Below are positions 1 to 11,265 of a stretch of DNA of 64,000 nucleotides, one piece after another. The notes below the pieces were generated by a model. It was not told the DNA's origin. It did no database searches and worked only from the letters and a program-made list of their open reading frames with translations. Location: positions 784,244,772 through 784,308,771 of the forward strand of contig NC_053389.1 of NCBI RefSeq assembly GCF_905171765.1. Direction: 5' to 3'. Positions within the stretch are counted from its first letter, which is position 1. Every line of letters begins with the position of its first letter. The position numbers were made by a program, and so were the translations under genes. This DNA comes from Bufo bufo. Taxonomy: Eukaryota; Chordata; Amphibia; Anura; Bufonidae.

Positions 1-171
1 GTGATACCAAGCATAGCCACTGCCCACCAGATACTGATGACATTATTTGCAGTCCCACCTTCATGATAATTTACCACTAACGGGAGAGAAACATTTTTGA
101 AGCATAAAGCCTAATGACTGTCAGGAGCCACAAGTATGACGATATTTTATTGAATTAATCTTTCCTCTTAG

Positions 172-234
172 ATTTCACACCAGAAAGGAAAGAGTTGGCC
201 AGCAAGGATGACATTCTCGGCCTGAACATCACTG
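172..234 (+). CDS. Lectin copy 1, stalk exon 1
   Basis: A 63-bp exon between a pyrimidine-rich acceptor (tttcctcttag) and donor gtaaga. It is read in phase 1 and encodes a stalk beginning FTPERKEL and ending LNIT. The protein sequence is identical to the matching exon of copy 2 at 56336-56398. Confidence 0.8.
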
Positions 235-3200
235 GTAAGACGTCATGATGCCCTCTTTTAATAATGCAGTAGGTTATTTTCTTAAAGGGAATGTATTGCC
301 TCAACTTTTTTATTAACTAAAATGATAAAACACAGAAAAGGCGGTATCTTACACTGCACAGAAGTGAAGCCCAAGAGGATGGTTTTGGGACATTGTGTGA
401 CTTTATCAACACCGGGGGGTGGTGAGAGGGGCGGTGAGACACTAAAGGTGTATTTAGATGCACCAATAATGGCTCAGATTATCGGGAACGGTAATCTGGC
501 TGATCATCTGGCGGTCTAAAAGAGCCGCTGATCACCCGATGAACGAGTGAAACACTCATCAGTTGATCCTATCGTTCATGCAGACACCACCTTATTACAG
601 TATGGCTACATCATACCTCCTGTGTACACGGGAAAATGTGCTCCCGACCTTCAGACATTTTTACACTCACATAAAGATCCAGACACTTGCTTTTGCCAAT
701 AGATTGCTGCCCTGTTTGTGATCATTCCTAAGAACACTTGTTTAGCCAGTCATCAGCCCAAGTAAAAACCCCACAAGACAAATAAGGGGAGATTTATCAA
801 CCCCCTACACCAGACAACTGGCATAAAAAGTTGCAAACGCCATAAATTACAATTCCCTGGGCGCTTTCCAAACAGGGGGTGCGGTGTGGGCGGCGTCCCC
901 TGCAGATATCTCATCACTTACGCCAGTTTTATAGCGTAAATGGTGACTGAAATCTACGGGTTGGCATATATTTCATTCTAGGTGCACAGATTGCTGGAGC
1001 ACGCGCTTCATTTATGATGAGGTGTGTACCTCTTAATAAATTAGGCTCATCTTCCGGCGCCGGATATCAAGACTAGTATAGAAAACAGCGGTTTTGATGT
1101 CCCTCATGGTTTGGTGCTAACATTTTGGCTCTTCTTTTTTACAATGAAAAAAAAAATAATGAAAATGAGTAAAATAAATGCATCATGTGGGCCTCAAACA
1201 ATCCATTGCACATGGTTGGATATGAACATGTGTATAATGTTGGAGAAAATAGACCAGATTTTTTGGCATGTCCTATTTACAGAAGGAGGATTGGGGGCGG
1301 GGGGGGGGGGGGTCAATCCATGAAACACTTCTAGAGACTAGAGAACATGGTGCACGAGACCGATGCTGAATTAGGACGGGACAGACTGTAGGATCGGGGA
1401 GGGTTGTTATACGGGCCAAACATCCAGTTTTCTAATGCCTATGTCTCACTTTAGGTCTCCAAAACAGAATGGTGGGTGGACGGTTTGAAATAACCACATT
1501 GTCTTGCTTTTTTTCCCTTGTCTTGCAGTTAGTTCATTGACAGAAAAGATGAAAGAAATAGAGCGCGCTGCAAAAAGTAAGAATGCACTATTACAAAGGG
1601 CAGATTCTTCAATGTACCACATACGTAACACTCAAGTAAGAGAGGCTCCTGAGAAGTATCGGAGAGAGACTTCATCCATAATTGATCACAGCTCAGGCTT
1701 ACAGCATTTGGAGGGGTGTGACGAGGCCTAACTTGTTTGTCGCAACGAAACAACATGTTTACCACTGCTGGAGATGGTCTGATGGACCGTTTACAGTCTG
1801 ACTAGAGATTTGAGCGTACAGCCACACATTTACGTTTTTTAATGCAGTTTTTAAGCCAAAATTAGGTACTGCATGATAAAAGGACAGAAAGTATTAAAGG
1901 GGTTTACCCGTTTACATCAACATCCAGTGAGATAATCATTTATGATGATTGCTGTAATATTGTAATGTATTTCTCCACCTTTATTGCTCCTATCTTCTGT
2001 TGTCCATGCAGCTCTTTCTTATTTCCTGTGATGTTATGTCCATGGGCGGGGCAGTGATAGGGGAGTGTCTATGTAACTAGTTGGGTGGGAGGAGTTGGGT
2101 GTTAGGGGCGGTGCTGGAGCTGATGCAGAGAAAGGAGAAGTGCATCATGGGTTTGGATGGATACAGCAACAGGAAGTGCTACGTACAGGGTGGAAACAAA
2201 CTACAAAATGGGTCAGGAGAATCCAAATTGAAAACAAGCAAGGGAAAGATGTGCATGAGGTAAGAAACTACATCACTATATCTGTTAAAAACCGTAGTAA
2301 TTTCAGAAAACTCCTTTAACAGCAGATAATACTTTTTTTTTAATACACTCTTGGTTTTGACTGCATTAAAAACCCGAATGTGTGGCCATACCCCATACCT
2401 CCCAACCGTCCCGGATCCGGCGGGACAGTCCCGGAATACAGTGGCTGGACCGCGGTCCCGGTACAGGGGAGCTATGTTCCGCTTTCTGGCAGCTGTCCCT
2501 GTGTCCATAGGAAGCAGAGCCAGTTGCCATAATGAAGCAGAGAGCCGGCATCGGCTCCCTGCTTCATTATCCCTGCCCCTGCCGGCTCTCCGCTCCTTTG
2601 GTCTGTGCAGGGGGCGGGGGCGGCTGGCAGTCAGCCTCAGCTCCGCCTCCTTCACAGACTAGAGCAGCCGATGTCCTGCTGCTGCTGCTAGGAAGAAGGT
2701 AAGTATGTGGTGTTTATTTTTTTTAATTTCTGTGAGGGGCACAGTGTGGGCATACTACTGGGTGCAAAACATATTACTGGGGAGTGGGGACACAATGTGG
2801 GCATATTACTGGGGGGCACAATGTGGGCATACTACTGGGGGCACAGCTGGGTATAATTCTGTGAAGACACAAAGTGGGCATAAGAACTGTGCGGTGGCAT
2901 GAAGGGTTAATAATTACTATGTGGGGGCATTAAGGGGACTTGGTGGTATAAAGTGTATAGGTTTTGAGTGGAGTTAAAAGCATGGCCTAGTGTGGAAAAA
3001 ATTTGCTGCAGAGCACAATGTGTCCCGCTTTATTAGTTTACATAGTTGGGAGGTATGATACCCTTATGTGTTATTTTTCTGAAGATGGATTACAGATGGG
3101 CTCCTAGGAGGAGATTTATCAAAACTGGTGTAAAGTAGAACTGGCTTAGTTGCCCATAGCAACCAATCAAATTCCACCTTTCATTTTTCAGAGCTCTTTT

Positions 3201-6077
3201 ACAAAATGAAAGGTGGTATCTGATTGGTTGCTATGGGCAACTAAGCCAGTTTTCTTTTACACCAGTTTTGGTAAGTCTCCCCCATAGACTTTCTGAGTCC
3301 ATCTTCAGCATTGAGGAAACACAATGCCCAGAACACCTCTCACTCCTTGTTTTAGCGATCGTCTGGGGTCTCAGCACTCGAGACTCCCACCGATCAAGCA
3401 ACTTATTTCACACCATCTTTATTTCAGAGAGAAGCATGTGTGACACTGGTTGGCAACAGTTTGACAGCAAATGCTACTTCTTCTCAAGATCCAAGTCTAA
3501 CTGGTATAGATCCAGGACCATGTGCGTAATGAAGAACGCTGACTTAGTTGTAATTAACAATGAAAACGAACAGGTGAGATGTCAATTAAATATAAAATTA
3601 TCTTTAAGGGGGCCCTACACAGAGCAGCCAGGCCGTGGAAACCTCATGCAGGTTACTATTAATTTCCAGGCTGTACCTGTAATTACAACATAAACCATGG
3701 AAAGTACAAGGGCAGCCCTACAATTAGCAGTCAGCCCCGTGGAGCTGATATGTTCTGTAGTCCTTGGAGAAAGGTCCTCCAGTACTGGTTGTGCCTGTCC
3801 TCATGGCTTCTGGGTGGCGAGAACCTGTTTGTGACTCCCCTCTTAGTAGGAGCTACATTGTTAACATACAAAGGGGGTAGAAAATTGACCTAAAGGTTGT
3901 TGAAAGGGTGTGAAGGAGATAACAAACATAACAAACACAAAACCCAACACTATATTATGGGGGGGGGGGGCATTTATGTCTCTTCTATGTGGCCCCCTCC
4001 TATGTCACTATGTATATGAACAGTATTTGACCACTATGGGGGAGATTTATCAAATAGGTGTAAAGTAGAACTGGTTTAGTTGCCCATTAGATTCCACCTT
4101 TAATTTTCAAAAGGGGCTGTGAAAAATGAAAGGTGGAATCTGACTGGTTGCTATGGGCAACTAAGCCAGTTCTACTTTACACCAGTTTGATAAATACCAC
4201 CACATAGGGGGAGATTTATTTTGGCTTTGTGTTGTACAACAACTGTAGAGCATTTCTGTAGGGTAGTGGTTTCAGCTTTGCAATTTTACAACACTAATGT
4301 CAATACTATGTGACAACTGTATGGCAGTGTTATTTGGGCTCCATACTGTACGGCAGTGTGGTATAATTATTTATACACTGTATGGCAGTATATCAGATGA
4401 GAGGGACTCCAACTGTAAAAATCGCAAGAGCTCTTTCCATTGTCAGACAAGTCCTGAACGACTGTTGGATCTCGACCTCAGGTATACAATATGGAACATG
4501 ATTATCTTTGTATTATATTCAGACTTTCCATACTTTCCATACAGTCTGTGGGAAAATAGTTATTTTTAATCCATGAAGAAATCAAGAAAAGCATTCATAC
4601 TTTTGAGTTGTGTATGAACTAAGGTTCAACCTTCATTTTCCTTATCTACTCCTACAGAGGTTTATCAAGAATATAGTGAAGAGCACACCTTCCTGGATTG
4701 GCCTAACTGACTCCGAGGAGGAGGGAAATTGGACATGGGTCGATGGAACAGACTACAAAACATCCTATAAGTAAGCGTTCCATTCCACAGATTATCTGTC
4801 TACTAAGAATGGTGGGTTTGGTCAACAGTCTAATGTGTGTGCGGGGATGCCCGACTCTCCCTCAACAGATGATTTAGGGGAGAGACAGATGGGACAAAAT
4901 GAATATTTCACACAATCCTTTTGTTCTCCCTGGAGATAAGCCACCGCCACAAATGTCTCCCCTCTCCACATTGAGTACACATACATGTTCGGCTGATCCG
5001 AACATGTATGTGCTTGGGGGAGCTGGAAGGTAGTCAGAAGAGCTAACTGTCAGCGAAACAATCGTTTGGCCAACAGCTATCGAATGTTGATGGTTACAAT
5101 TAGGACCCCACAAGCCAAGGAAGGATTGGGGGGGGCCCTTCCCCACAGGCACAAAGCTGTAGATACTGTAGCACTGCATTCCCATCCACTTGGGATAAGC
5201 CATCAATATTTAGTCCCAGAAAACACCCTTAGTGCATGTTCACATGGAATGGATATGCTGTGCATTCGTTGATGCAGAATTTCTCCTGCAGAAGATCCTC
5301 AGATCCTCCCCATGTGACCTTACCCTTAAAAGCTTTTTCCAACAACATTAACCTTTTTACAAACCCCTTACAATGGTATAAAATAACAAAAGGAGTAGTG
5401 ATCAAGGCACTAACTCCGTGCTACTCCCATGCATGTTTCGCCGCTCCAGCCATGTTATTTTGACTTGACATGTAACCACTGAATACAGTCATTGGCCACA
5501 GGGATGACCTCAATGGTGTCAACATATCACATCTAGAACCAATGATTGGCTGTGTGGCAGTTTGTCATGTCATCTATGGATCGGTGAGGGACCAGGGAAG
5601 CACTGGCATAGGATTAGCAGGGACTTGGTATGGTATTACTTTTTTGTTATTTTATATCAATATAAGCAGCTTGTAATCCATTTCATGGGTTGGGAAATCC
5701 CTGTAATGGGTAACTAAACCTTTGTTGAAAAAGTGCTCTGCCTCTTCTGCTTTCACGGTTCTGTTCAGTTTTTTTGAGCACGTGCAGTACGGATTCTATA
5801 TGCTTTCTAAGAATCCGTACTCCACACACTTGAAAATGTTGAACAGAAATGATGAAAGCCAAAGGGGGAGAAGCACTTCCCTTTAACTTCTCCTGTATAG
5901 TGTTATAAGGCAGGCACTTTCATAATTTTGCCTTCTTATTGCAGGTCCTGGAGGCCAAACGAACCCAACAATACTGGAGATGATGAAGACTGTGGCTATA
6001 CTGCGACAGATGCGGACTGGAATGACAAGGGCTGCCATGTTGACACCTTCTATGCCATCTGCGAGAAGAAACTTTGA
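172..6077 (+). CDS. C-type lectin-like receptor gene, copy 1 (5' partial, five exons)
   Basis: Spliced gene with visible exons 172-234, 1529-1576, 3428-3573, 4658-4770 and 5945-6077, all bounded by AG/GT and joining in compatible phases. It encodes a stalk (sequon NIT, and NFT once the preceding exon supplies one base) followed by a C-type lectin domain over the last three exons. Six cysteines (MCDTGW, KCYFF, TMCVM, EDCGY, GCHV, AICEK) fit the long-form fold. WIGL, EPN, the ED before cysteine four, and WND are all present; in this family they form the calcium and mannose-type sugar site. By family it should be a type II membrane receptor of group II (CD209, CLEC4 or hepatic-lectin type), but the orthologue cannot be named. 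The cytoplasmic and transmembrane exons lie upstream of the window. No frameshift or stop is seen. Copy 2 lies about 56 kb downstream. Confidence 0.85.
235..1528 (+). other. Intron of lectin copy 1
   Basis: No coding sequence or complete transposon is recognised here. It aligns by eye with 56399-58300 of copy 2. It contains the empty site (about 1196-1210) for the L1-like insertion seen in copy 2, and a G homopolymer near 1298-1311. Confidence 0.6.
1529..1576 (+). CDS. Lectin copy 1, stalk exon 2
   Basis: A 48-bp exon after acceptor tcttgcag and before donor gtaaga. It encodes [15 protein letters not shown], a charged, probably helical neck segment just before the lectin domain. Copy 2 differs by one residue (S to N). 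Confidence 0.78.
1894..2319. mobile_element. TTAA-ended MITE-like element in lectin copy 1 intron
   Basis: Starts ttaaaggggtttacc and ends with tcctttaa, matching the TTAAAGG terminal pattern of T2/piggyBac-type amphibian MITEs. Copy 2 keeps only about the left 110 bp (near 59070-59170) and then jumps to sequence matching about 3290, so the remainder seems to have been deleted there. Confidence 0.45.
2394..3057. mobile_element. Non-autonomous DNA transposon with 13-bp inverted ends
   Basis: Perfect terminal inverted repeats catacctcccaac and gttgggaggtatg bound a 664-bp segment. The left end continues as a GC-rich 'gtcccgg...cgggac' structure and the right half has short tandem 'gggcatactactgggg' repeats. 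No transposase is seen and the superfamily is not determined. The segment is absent at the matching place in copy 2. Confidence 0.6.
3106..3283. mobile_element. Palindromic MITE (gagatttatc family), copy a
   Basis: The left arm reads gagatttatcaaaactggtg and continues through a 'ttgcccatagcaacc' block. The right arm is its inverse ('ggttgctatgggcaa' to 'accagttttggtaagtctcc'), giving a hairpin of about 178 bp. A sister copy lies at 4037-4205. No coding capacity. Confidence 0.7.
3428..3573 (+). CDS. Lectin copy 1, lectin-domain exon 1
   Basis: A 146-bp exon after tttatttcag and before gtgaga. It carries the first three lectin-domain cysteines (MCDTGW, KCYFFS, TMCVM) and ends NNENEQ in phase 0. 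Opening cysteine pairs of this kind mark long-form domains. Confidence 0.85.
4037..4205. mobile_element. Palindromic MITE (gagatttatc family), copy b
   Basis: Same fold-back family as 3106-3283, with arms gggggagatttatcaaatag and the inverse block ending 'accagtttgataaa'. The matching place in lectin copy 2 (about 59820-59845) lacks it. Confidence 0.72.
4658..4770 (+). CDS. Lectin copy 1, lectin-domain exon 2
   Basis: A 113-bp exon after cctacag and before gtaagc. It carries the WIGLTD core motif and the GNWTWVDG strand that anchors the long-loop region. It ends in phase 2. Confidence 0.85.
4771..5944 (+). other. Last intron of lectin copy 1
   Basis: Intron aligned with 60374-61848 of copy 2. 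No gene or complete transposon is recognised. Around 5730-5770 it holds a single unit of the 'ctctgcctcttctgct' sequence that is expanded to six tandem copies in copy 2. Confidence 0.6.
5945..6077 (+). CDS. Lectin copy 1, terminal lectin-domain exon
   Basis: A 133-bp exon after cttattgcag ending in TGA. It encodes SWRPNEPN, then EDC, DWND and AICEKKL. EPN plus WND is the family signature of a mannose-type calcium site. Between these anchors the residues differ strongly from copy 2. Confidence 0.87.
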
Positions 6078-6289
6078 ATTTCCATTCTCCTCATGGACAG
6101 TTATTATAAATATCTACACTCATTACAACTCAGAACTTTTTATGATTATATCATTATGTATTTATTCATCCTGGCTTCTTGTATTCAGACATAGTTTTAA
6201 GATCTGCGGACTGCTGGGATACAATGAAATGTTAAGGAAAACTGATAATAGACCATGTAGCTGAGATATGTCTGATCTTTATTTTCTAC

Positions 6290-7299
6290 TAGCAGAAGGA
6301 CCCAGCATCGCACGGGTATATTTCATCTATTTCATTTAATGTTTGTGTGTGTCGTTAAAAGATATCGACAGTATCCACTATAACAGTGACCTCTAGAGCA
6401 CCCCGCCCCTTTAACAGTGACCTCCACAGCAGCCTGCCCCCATAACAGTAACATCCACAGCGTCATCCCCTTCAACACTGACCTCCACAGTACCCTGTCT
6501 CATTAACAGTGATTTCCACAATAACCTGTCCCATTAACAGTGACCTTCACAGCAGCCAACCCCTTTAACAGTGACCTCCACATTGGCCGCCCCTTTATTA
6601 GTGACCTTCACAGTACCCCATTTCCTTAACAGTGATTTCCACAACACCCCGTCCTCTTAGTAGTGGCCTCTACAGCAAGCTGTCCCTTACCACTGACCTC
6701 CACAGCAGCCTGCCCCTAGGGTGGCCAGAGGGCCGGTTTTAGGCCGGACAGTCCGGCCTTTTAAGACTCCCTGTCCTCCGTTCGGCGCAGGGTCTGGACG
6801 GACACAGAGATGTCCTTTTGAACAGCTCACTCTCAGACAGCAGCACTGTGCTGTCTAATCGTGAGCTGCAGGGAGAAAGCCATCCTCCCTCCCAACCCTG
6901 CAGCTGACAGAAGTTAAATTTTTACCTTAATTTTTTCAATCCCCGTCGGCTACAGAGTGGGAGGGGCATTGCCCAACCAGGTCGGGGGCGTGGCTTAGCG
7001 GGAACTGGGGGCAGCAGTGAAGAAAAATGGCTGGGTTGTTATGGAAACCTGGTGTAAAACTGTATGTATGTGGAGACTAAGAGTCTGTGAGCGTCTATTG
7101 GCTGATAAGGGTTATGTGAACAGACTTCTATTGGCTAATGCATTTTTTTGTAATATCTCAGGAAAGGTACGTGCTAGGTCTAAAACCTTCCCGGACACCT
7201 GATGTACCTGTGTGCCAAATTTCGTGATTGTAAATGCGACGGTGCGGATTCCTTTAGAGGATATACACACATACATACACTCAGCTTTATATATTAGAT
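6290..7299. mobile_element. Insertion in the 3' region of lectin copy 1, unclassified
   Basis: Copy 2 runs directly from 'cttтatttt'-type flank into 'attaaagaaatatctg' at 62150-62175, whereas copy 1 has about 1.0 kb between the same flanks. The insert begins tagcagaaggacccagc and ends 'cagctttatatattaga', an arrangement resembling LINE 3' tails. Inside are a 30-31-bp array (about 6395-6720) and a segment starting 'agggtggccagagggcc'. No complete ORF is seen and the class is not settled. Confidence 0.5.
6395..6720 (+). repeat. Minisatellite with ~31-bp unit
   Basis: Degenerate tandem copies of 'ttaacagtgacctccacagc' plus a C-rich 'agcctgcccc' segment. It lies wholly inside the insertion that is missing from copy 2. 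Confidence 0.7.
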
Positions 7300-7729
7300 A
7301 TTAAAAATATCTGATAAATATTAACTGTAGTGGATTTCTGTATTTCAGTTCTATATGTGGAGTATCTTCCAACATAAGCTGGTAATGGTAGCTCCATTGG
7401 CCAAGGGTTGGCATACTGTATGTGTAACCACGCAAGCGCACTGCAGGCGAGAGGGTCATAGCTAGCCTTAAAAAGGTAGCCATGGCCTGCTTAATAACAT
7501 ACTGTATAAGAGACCACATGCATTTCCATGTTTGTCTCACAGGGAATGGTAGATTTTTCAAACCAGTGTGGGATTTTCTAGAGAAACAGGAATTAGGTGG
7601 TCTAAGGCTAGCAGCCAAATACGACCAAATTGGCTGCTGGAAAACAAAGAGCCCACGCATAATCCACAGGGACCCTCAATTTTGAGCGCCTGACCCTGTA
7701 AAAAGCTGCTCTTGTGGTCCCTATGTCTT

Positions 7730-8040
7730 TCCAAAATTGATTCATACCCCAGACTCGACCCCTAAACTAATTCAGACCCCAGACTGGACCTCAAAATTAA
7801 TTTAGACCACAAAATTATTTCAGACCTACGACCAGAACCCTAATTGACCCCAGAACGGACACCTATATTCGGACCCTAGACCAGACCCCTAAATTAATCA
7901 CATTCCAGTCCAGACCCCTAAATTAATTCATATCTCAGACCAGACAACAAATGAATTCAAACCTCAGTCCATACCCCTAAATGAATTAGAACCTAGACTC
8001 CAGAACGAATCGGACCCCGGACCAGAGGAAAGAACAAAAA
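7730..8040 (+). repeat. Degenerate A/C-rich tandem array
   Basis: Irregular repeats built from 'cagacccc' and 'aaattaattcaga' blocks. The same array follows lectin copy 2 at about 62570-63180, so it predates the duplication. Confidence 0.65.
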
Positions 8041-9060
8041 ATATCCAGTCCTCAGACCAGGTCTGGTTATTCCCAGTTCCTCATTCGTAGGGGCCTCTAC
8101 TTTTCAGGTGATGTCAACCATAGGACCTTTTTAGACCACACGATTTTCAGGCCCATTATCAGGAACAAGTGTTCATAAGAACGCTTGTTCCTGATAACTG
8201 GCCCATATAATCGAGCAGCCAGTCAGCTGATGAAGGATGACAGCTGACAGAATATCGGCAACACATCTCCCCATATAATCAACAGAACGGAATGAGATAG
8301 AAAGAACTGTGGTAGCAATCATATTCCTCCCACATTCTGTCTGCATTGGCCTGTGCAATCAGACCAGTACAAACGAGCGGCGATGGATGTGTTATCATCA
8401 AGTGGCGCTCATACTGCCCAAACATAGGACATGTAGGACATTGTGATATGGACAGTTTAATAACCTGGAGTGGGGCACCTAGAGCAGAAGAGGCCCAAGG
8501 ATTGTTGTGTTATTGACGCCATCCTCAACACTCCCTGGGCACAATCTTACGGCTAATGCACACAACCTTGATCAGCTAGGGAAACACACATGTCCTGGGC
8601 CAACTATAGCTTCCCTGACCCCAACTGACTGTATCATCACCTCATCATGTGAGTACACTGCAATAGCCCCGCGAACAGACACAAACTGACTGTATCATAA
8701 ATTACCACAATACAGTCACTGTCTGCCCAGGAGATGCGGCCTACACATTCCTGGGAAGATCACGGTCATGTCCATGAGCCCTTAGTTTGGTGGCCCAGCA
8801 GGAGATTTGGTTTGTCTGAGCTTGGAACCCCTGTAATGCAATGCATTACTACAGAGCTCTTCCCAGCCTACAAATAGGGTAACAGAGTCAAATTACCACT
8901 GGCATCAAGATAGTCCTGGTGAAAGGTCTGAAATCAGTCCAAAAACTTCTCCCACAGCAGTGACACTAGGAAGGGCAGGTCACAAAACATCACAGCATGG
9001 GCAGTGCCAGTGGTTGGAATTGGCAAATGTTATAGGAAATAATGCCTCCTAACAATGCAC
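8041..9060. other. No recognisable gene
   Basis: I see a short palindromic patch near 8150-8260 ('caggaacaagtgttc' facing 'gaacgcttgttcctg') and otherwise unclassified sequence. No long ORF, splice-bounded exon or RNA gene is supported. Confidence 0.5.
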
Positions 9061-9069
9061 AATAAGGTT

Positions 9070-9345
9070 TTACGCACACAACTGTATTTGTGGTCCGCAT
9101 CCAATCTGCATATTTTTTTGTGGATTGGATGTGTGCCAATTTATTACATGGACAGCACATGATTGGCGGTCCACATCTGTACGTCCGTTCCACGACCGTG
9201 CAAAACAGATACAACATGTCCGATACTTGTCAGTTTTGCGGACAACGATAGGACATTTCTAGGGGAATCCGTGTTTTGCGGATCTGCGACTTGTGGACTG
9301 CAAAATAGATACGGTTGCTTGCATGAGCCCTTAGGCTGTGTTCAC
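9070..9345. mobile_element. Degenerate copy of the 'gcggtccgcaaa' interspersed family
   Basis: Shares blocks such as 'tttgtggtccgcatcc' and 'catgagccctta' with better copies at 48160-48450 and 10535-10884. No coding capacity and poorly defined ends. Confidence 0.4.
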
Positions 9346-9480
9346 ATCTACGCTTTTAATTGCAGCAGTGTGTTCTGCCAGAGGAACAGACTGCTGTAAT
9401 TCACTGTATCGTGTGAATGCCAGCTTTCGGACAAAAATACTACACGCAGCATTTTTGTCCAGCCAAAAGACAGCTAATAA

Positions 9481-10461
9481 TGTAGTATCCCACTAGGTAA
9501 AGGTGGGCACTGCACAAAAGGGGTTAATGTGTCTTTATTACATTTAATGTTATGTGTATGCATTTCCCTGTGTTAGCTGGTGTCAGGCCTGTCAGGGCGT
9601 AGTTTAGCCTCCCAGACGTTAGAGGGAGCTAGAGAGCCCTAGATATATATGGGAAGGCCCAGACAGGGGAGTAGTAGTTCATTCCAGGGGACTAGAGGAG
9701 TTACTTCGTCCACCTGAAGCTCCTGAGGCTAGGCTTAGCTCAGTAGAGACACCCCGGTTGCAGGACGTCACCTCCTGGGAGAAGCCACAGCCCTGCAGCA
9801 ATAAAGCCAACATACTACAGGCAAAGATAAGTAACCCTGATAGGCAGATGCTTTAGGAAGAAAAGCAAGGATTTAATACGAGAGGAAGATATATATATAC
9901 CAAGGATTTCAGCCACCATTTAGGCATCCGGGCCTTGGGATTGAAACCAGACAGGAGTTCTAGAAAGGAACAGTGTACGCTATTTCTGAGGAAAGGTACA
10001 ACCTGATTCTGAGTACATTGTGGATTTACCCTCCGAGTATCTTGCATAACTTATACCTGCCATCTTGTGGAATAAGCCTGCATGCAAGCTGTAATACAAA
10101 GGACTGTATGACTACCTTACTGTATAAAGTTGGACTGTTCAGTAAAGAAACGTTTGGTTCACTATACCATCTGTGTACCTCAATTATTCCCACTACAAAT
10201 CGGTGTGCCACCGTCACAGGCACTGGCGTCACGAATCCAAAAGGGACCTTGCCCCAGGCACTCAAAATACCTGTAACATCCAGGGCACCTCATCCACCAT
10301 CAGGCCTGGTCCCTACATACAGAGTGTGCCCCAGAGGAACTGTGTCTACCTCTCCTTCACTGCCGCATGCCTGCCCAGGGTTCTCCTATACAGTGAGCAA
10401 CCCTCGATTGCCCATAACCGTGACCTCGCTTCGCTATACCCTGCAGGTCTGGCGTGCTGCA
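9481..10461 (+). mobile_element. Solo LTR, 981 bp, TSD ataa
   Basis: Begins tgtagtatcc, ends ggcgtgctgca, and is flanked by the 4-bp repeat ataa at 9477-9480 and 10462-10465. It has a TATA-like gatatatatgg near 9641 followed by a GGCCCAG-type segment. It is clearly related to the LTR at 20012-20920: both contain 'agagggagctag', 'agccctag' and 'gtgccaccgt...ggcactggcgtcac'. No internal retroelement is attached, so it is a recombined solo LTR. A 174-codon ORF inside it looks incidental. Confidence 0.8.
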
Positions 10462-10534
10462 ATAATGCCAAAAAATGTCTGGATTCCATTACAGTGAATG
10501 GGGATCCGGAGTTAAAAGTGCAGGTGTGAAGCCA

Positions 10535-10884
10535 GCCTAAGGCTAAGTTCACACGAACGTGTGTGATCCGTGGCCGTATTGCGCATCACGGATGCGGACC
10601 CATTCACTTCAATAAGTCCGGAATTGCGGAACGGACGCACGGTACGGGACCCCTCGGAAGCACTACGGAGTGCTTCCGTGGGGTTGCGTCCCGTACTTCA
10701 GTTCCGCAAAAAGATAGAACATGTCCTATCTTTTTGCGGAACCGGCGGATCGCGGACCCATTAAAGTGAATGGGTCCGCGATCCGATGCGGCTGACCTAT
10801 GGCCGGCGATCGTGCATTGCGGCCCGCTGTTTGCGGGCCGCAGCACAGGCACGGGTCACACATGTTCGTGTGAACTCGGCCTAA
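10535..10884. mobile_element. Palindromic MITE of about 350 bp
   Basis: Near-inverted ends (ctaaggctaagttcacacg facing cgtgtgaactcggcctaag) enclose an internal hairpin around 10695-10742, where gttccgcaaaaagatag faces its complement across 'aacatgtcc'. No ORF of note. Confidence 0.65.
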
Positions 10885-10969
10885 GCCTGCGAAAGCAATA
10901 CATAATGCTGAGCAAATTATCTACATTTCAGTCCAGCTTCTTCCGAAGCTGCTTTTTTTTTACTAAGGA

Positions 10970-10996
10970 GCCCGGCTAGCTCAGTCGGTAGAGACT
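10970..10996 (+). pseudogene. tRNA-Lys-like 5' fragment
   Basis: The first 24 nt (gcccggctagctcagtcggt and on to agag) match the 5' half of eukaryotic tRNA-Lys, including the A box. The sequence then loses the anticodon arm and runs into poly-T. It cannot fold as a tRNA, so it is a truncated tRNA or a SINE-head relic. Confidence 0.6.
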
Positions 10997-11265
10997 CCTT
11001 TTTTTGGCAGCATCTAGATCTTCAAGAAAGTTTTAGGTTATGAGGGACATTCATCACAGGGGTTGTTGGGGGAGTTTTACACTGATGACTTATCTGGATA
11101 GGTAATCAGTATCTGATCGGTGGGGCCTGAGATTTAGGACCCCCGCCGATCAACTATTTGAAAAGGCAGTGGCACTCGCAGTAGCACCTCAGTCTTCTCT
11201 CAGCTTTTCCTAGGCCAGTGACGTCATGTTCATTGGTCACATCATGTGACTCAGATGGTCTAGAC

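Larger units (their letters stand above)
1..8040 (+). repeat. Segmental tandem duplication, left copy
   Basis: The first bases (gtgataccaagcatagcc) and the sequence through the lectin exons, introns, 3' flank and a degenerate array match 56051-63180 in order and orientation. The left limit lies outside the window. The right limit falls near 8040, inside an array built around 'ccagaccc...aaattaattcaga'. The two copies differ by indels that are mostly transposons. Confidence 0.8.

Noticed and set aside
9973..10529. 174- and 118-codon plus-strand ORFs
   Set aside because: Within a solo LTR and its flank, with no domain or splice context; considered chance.
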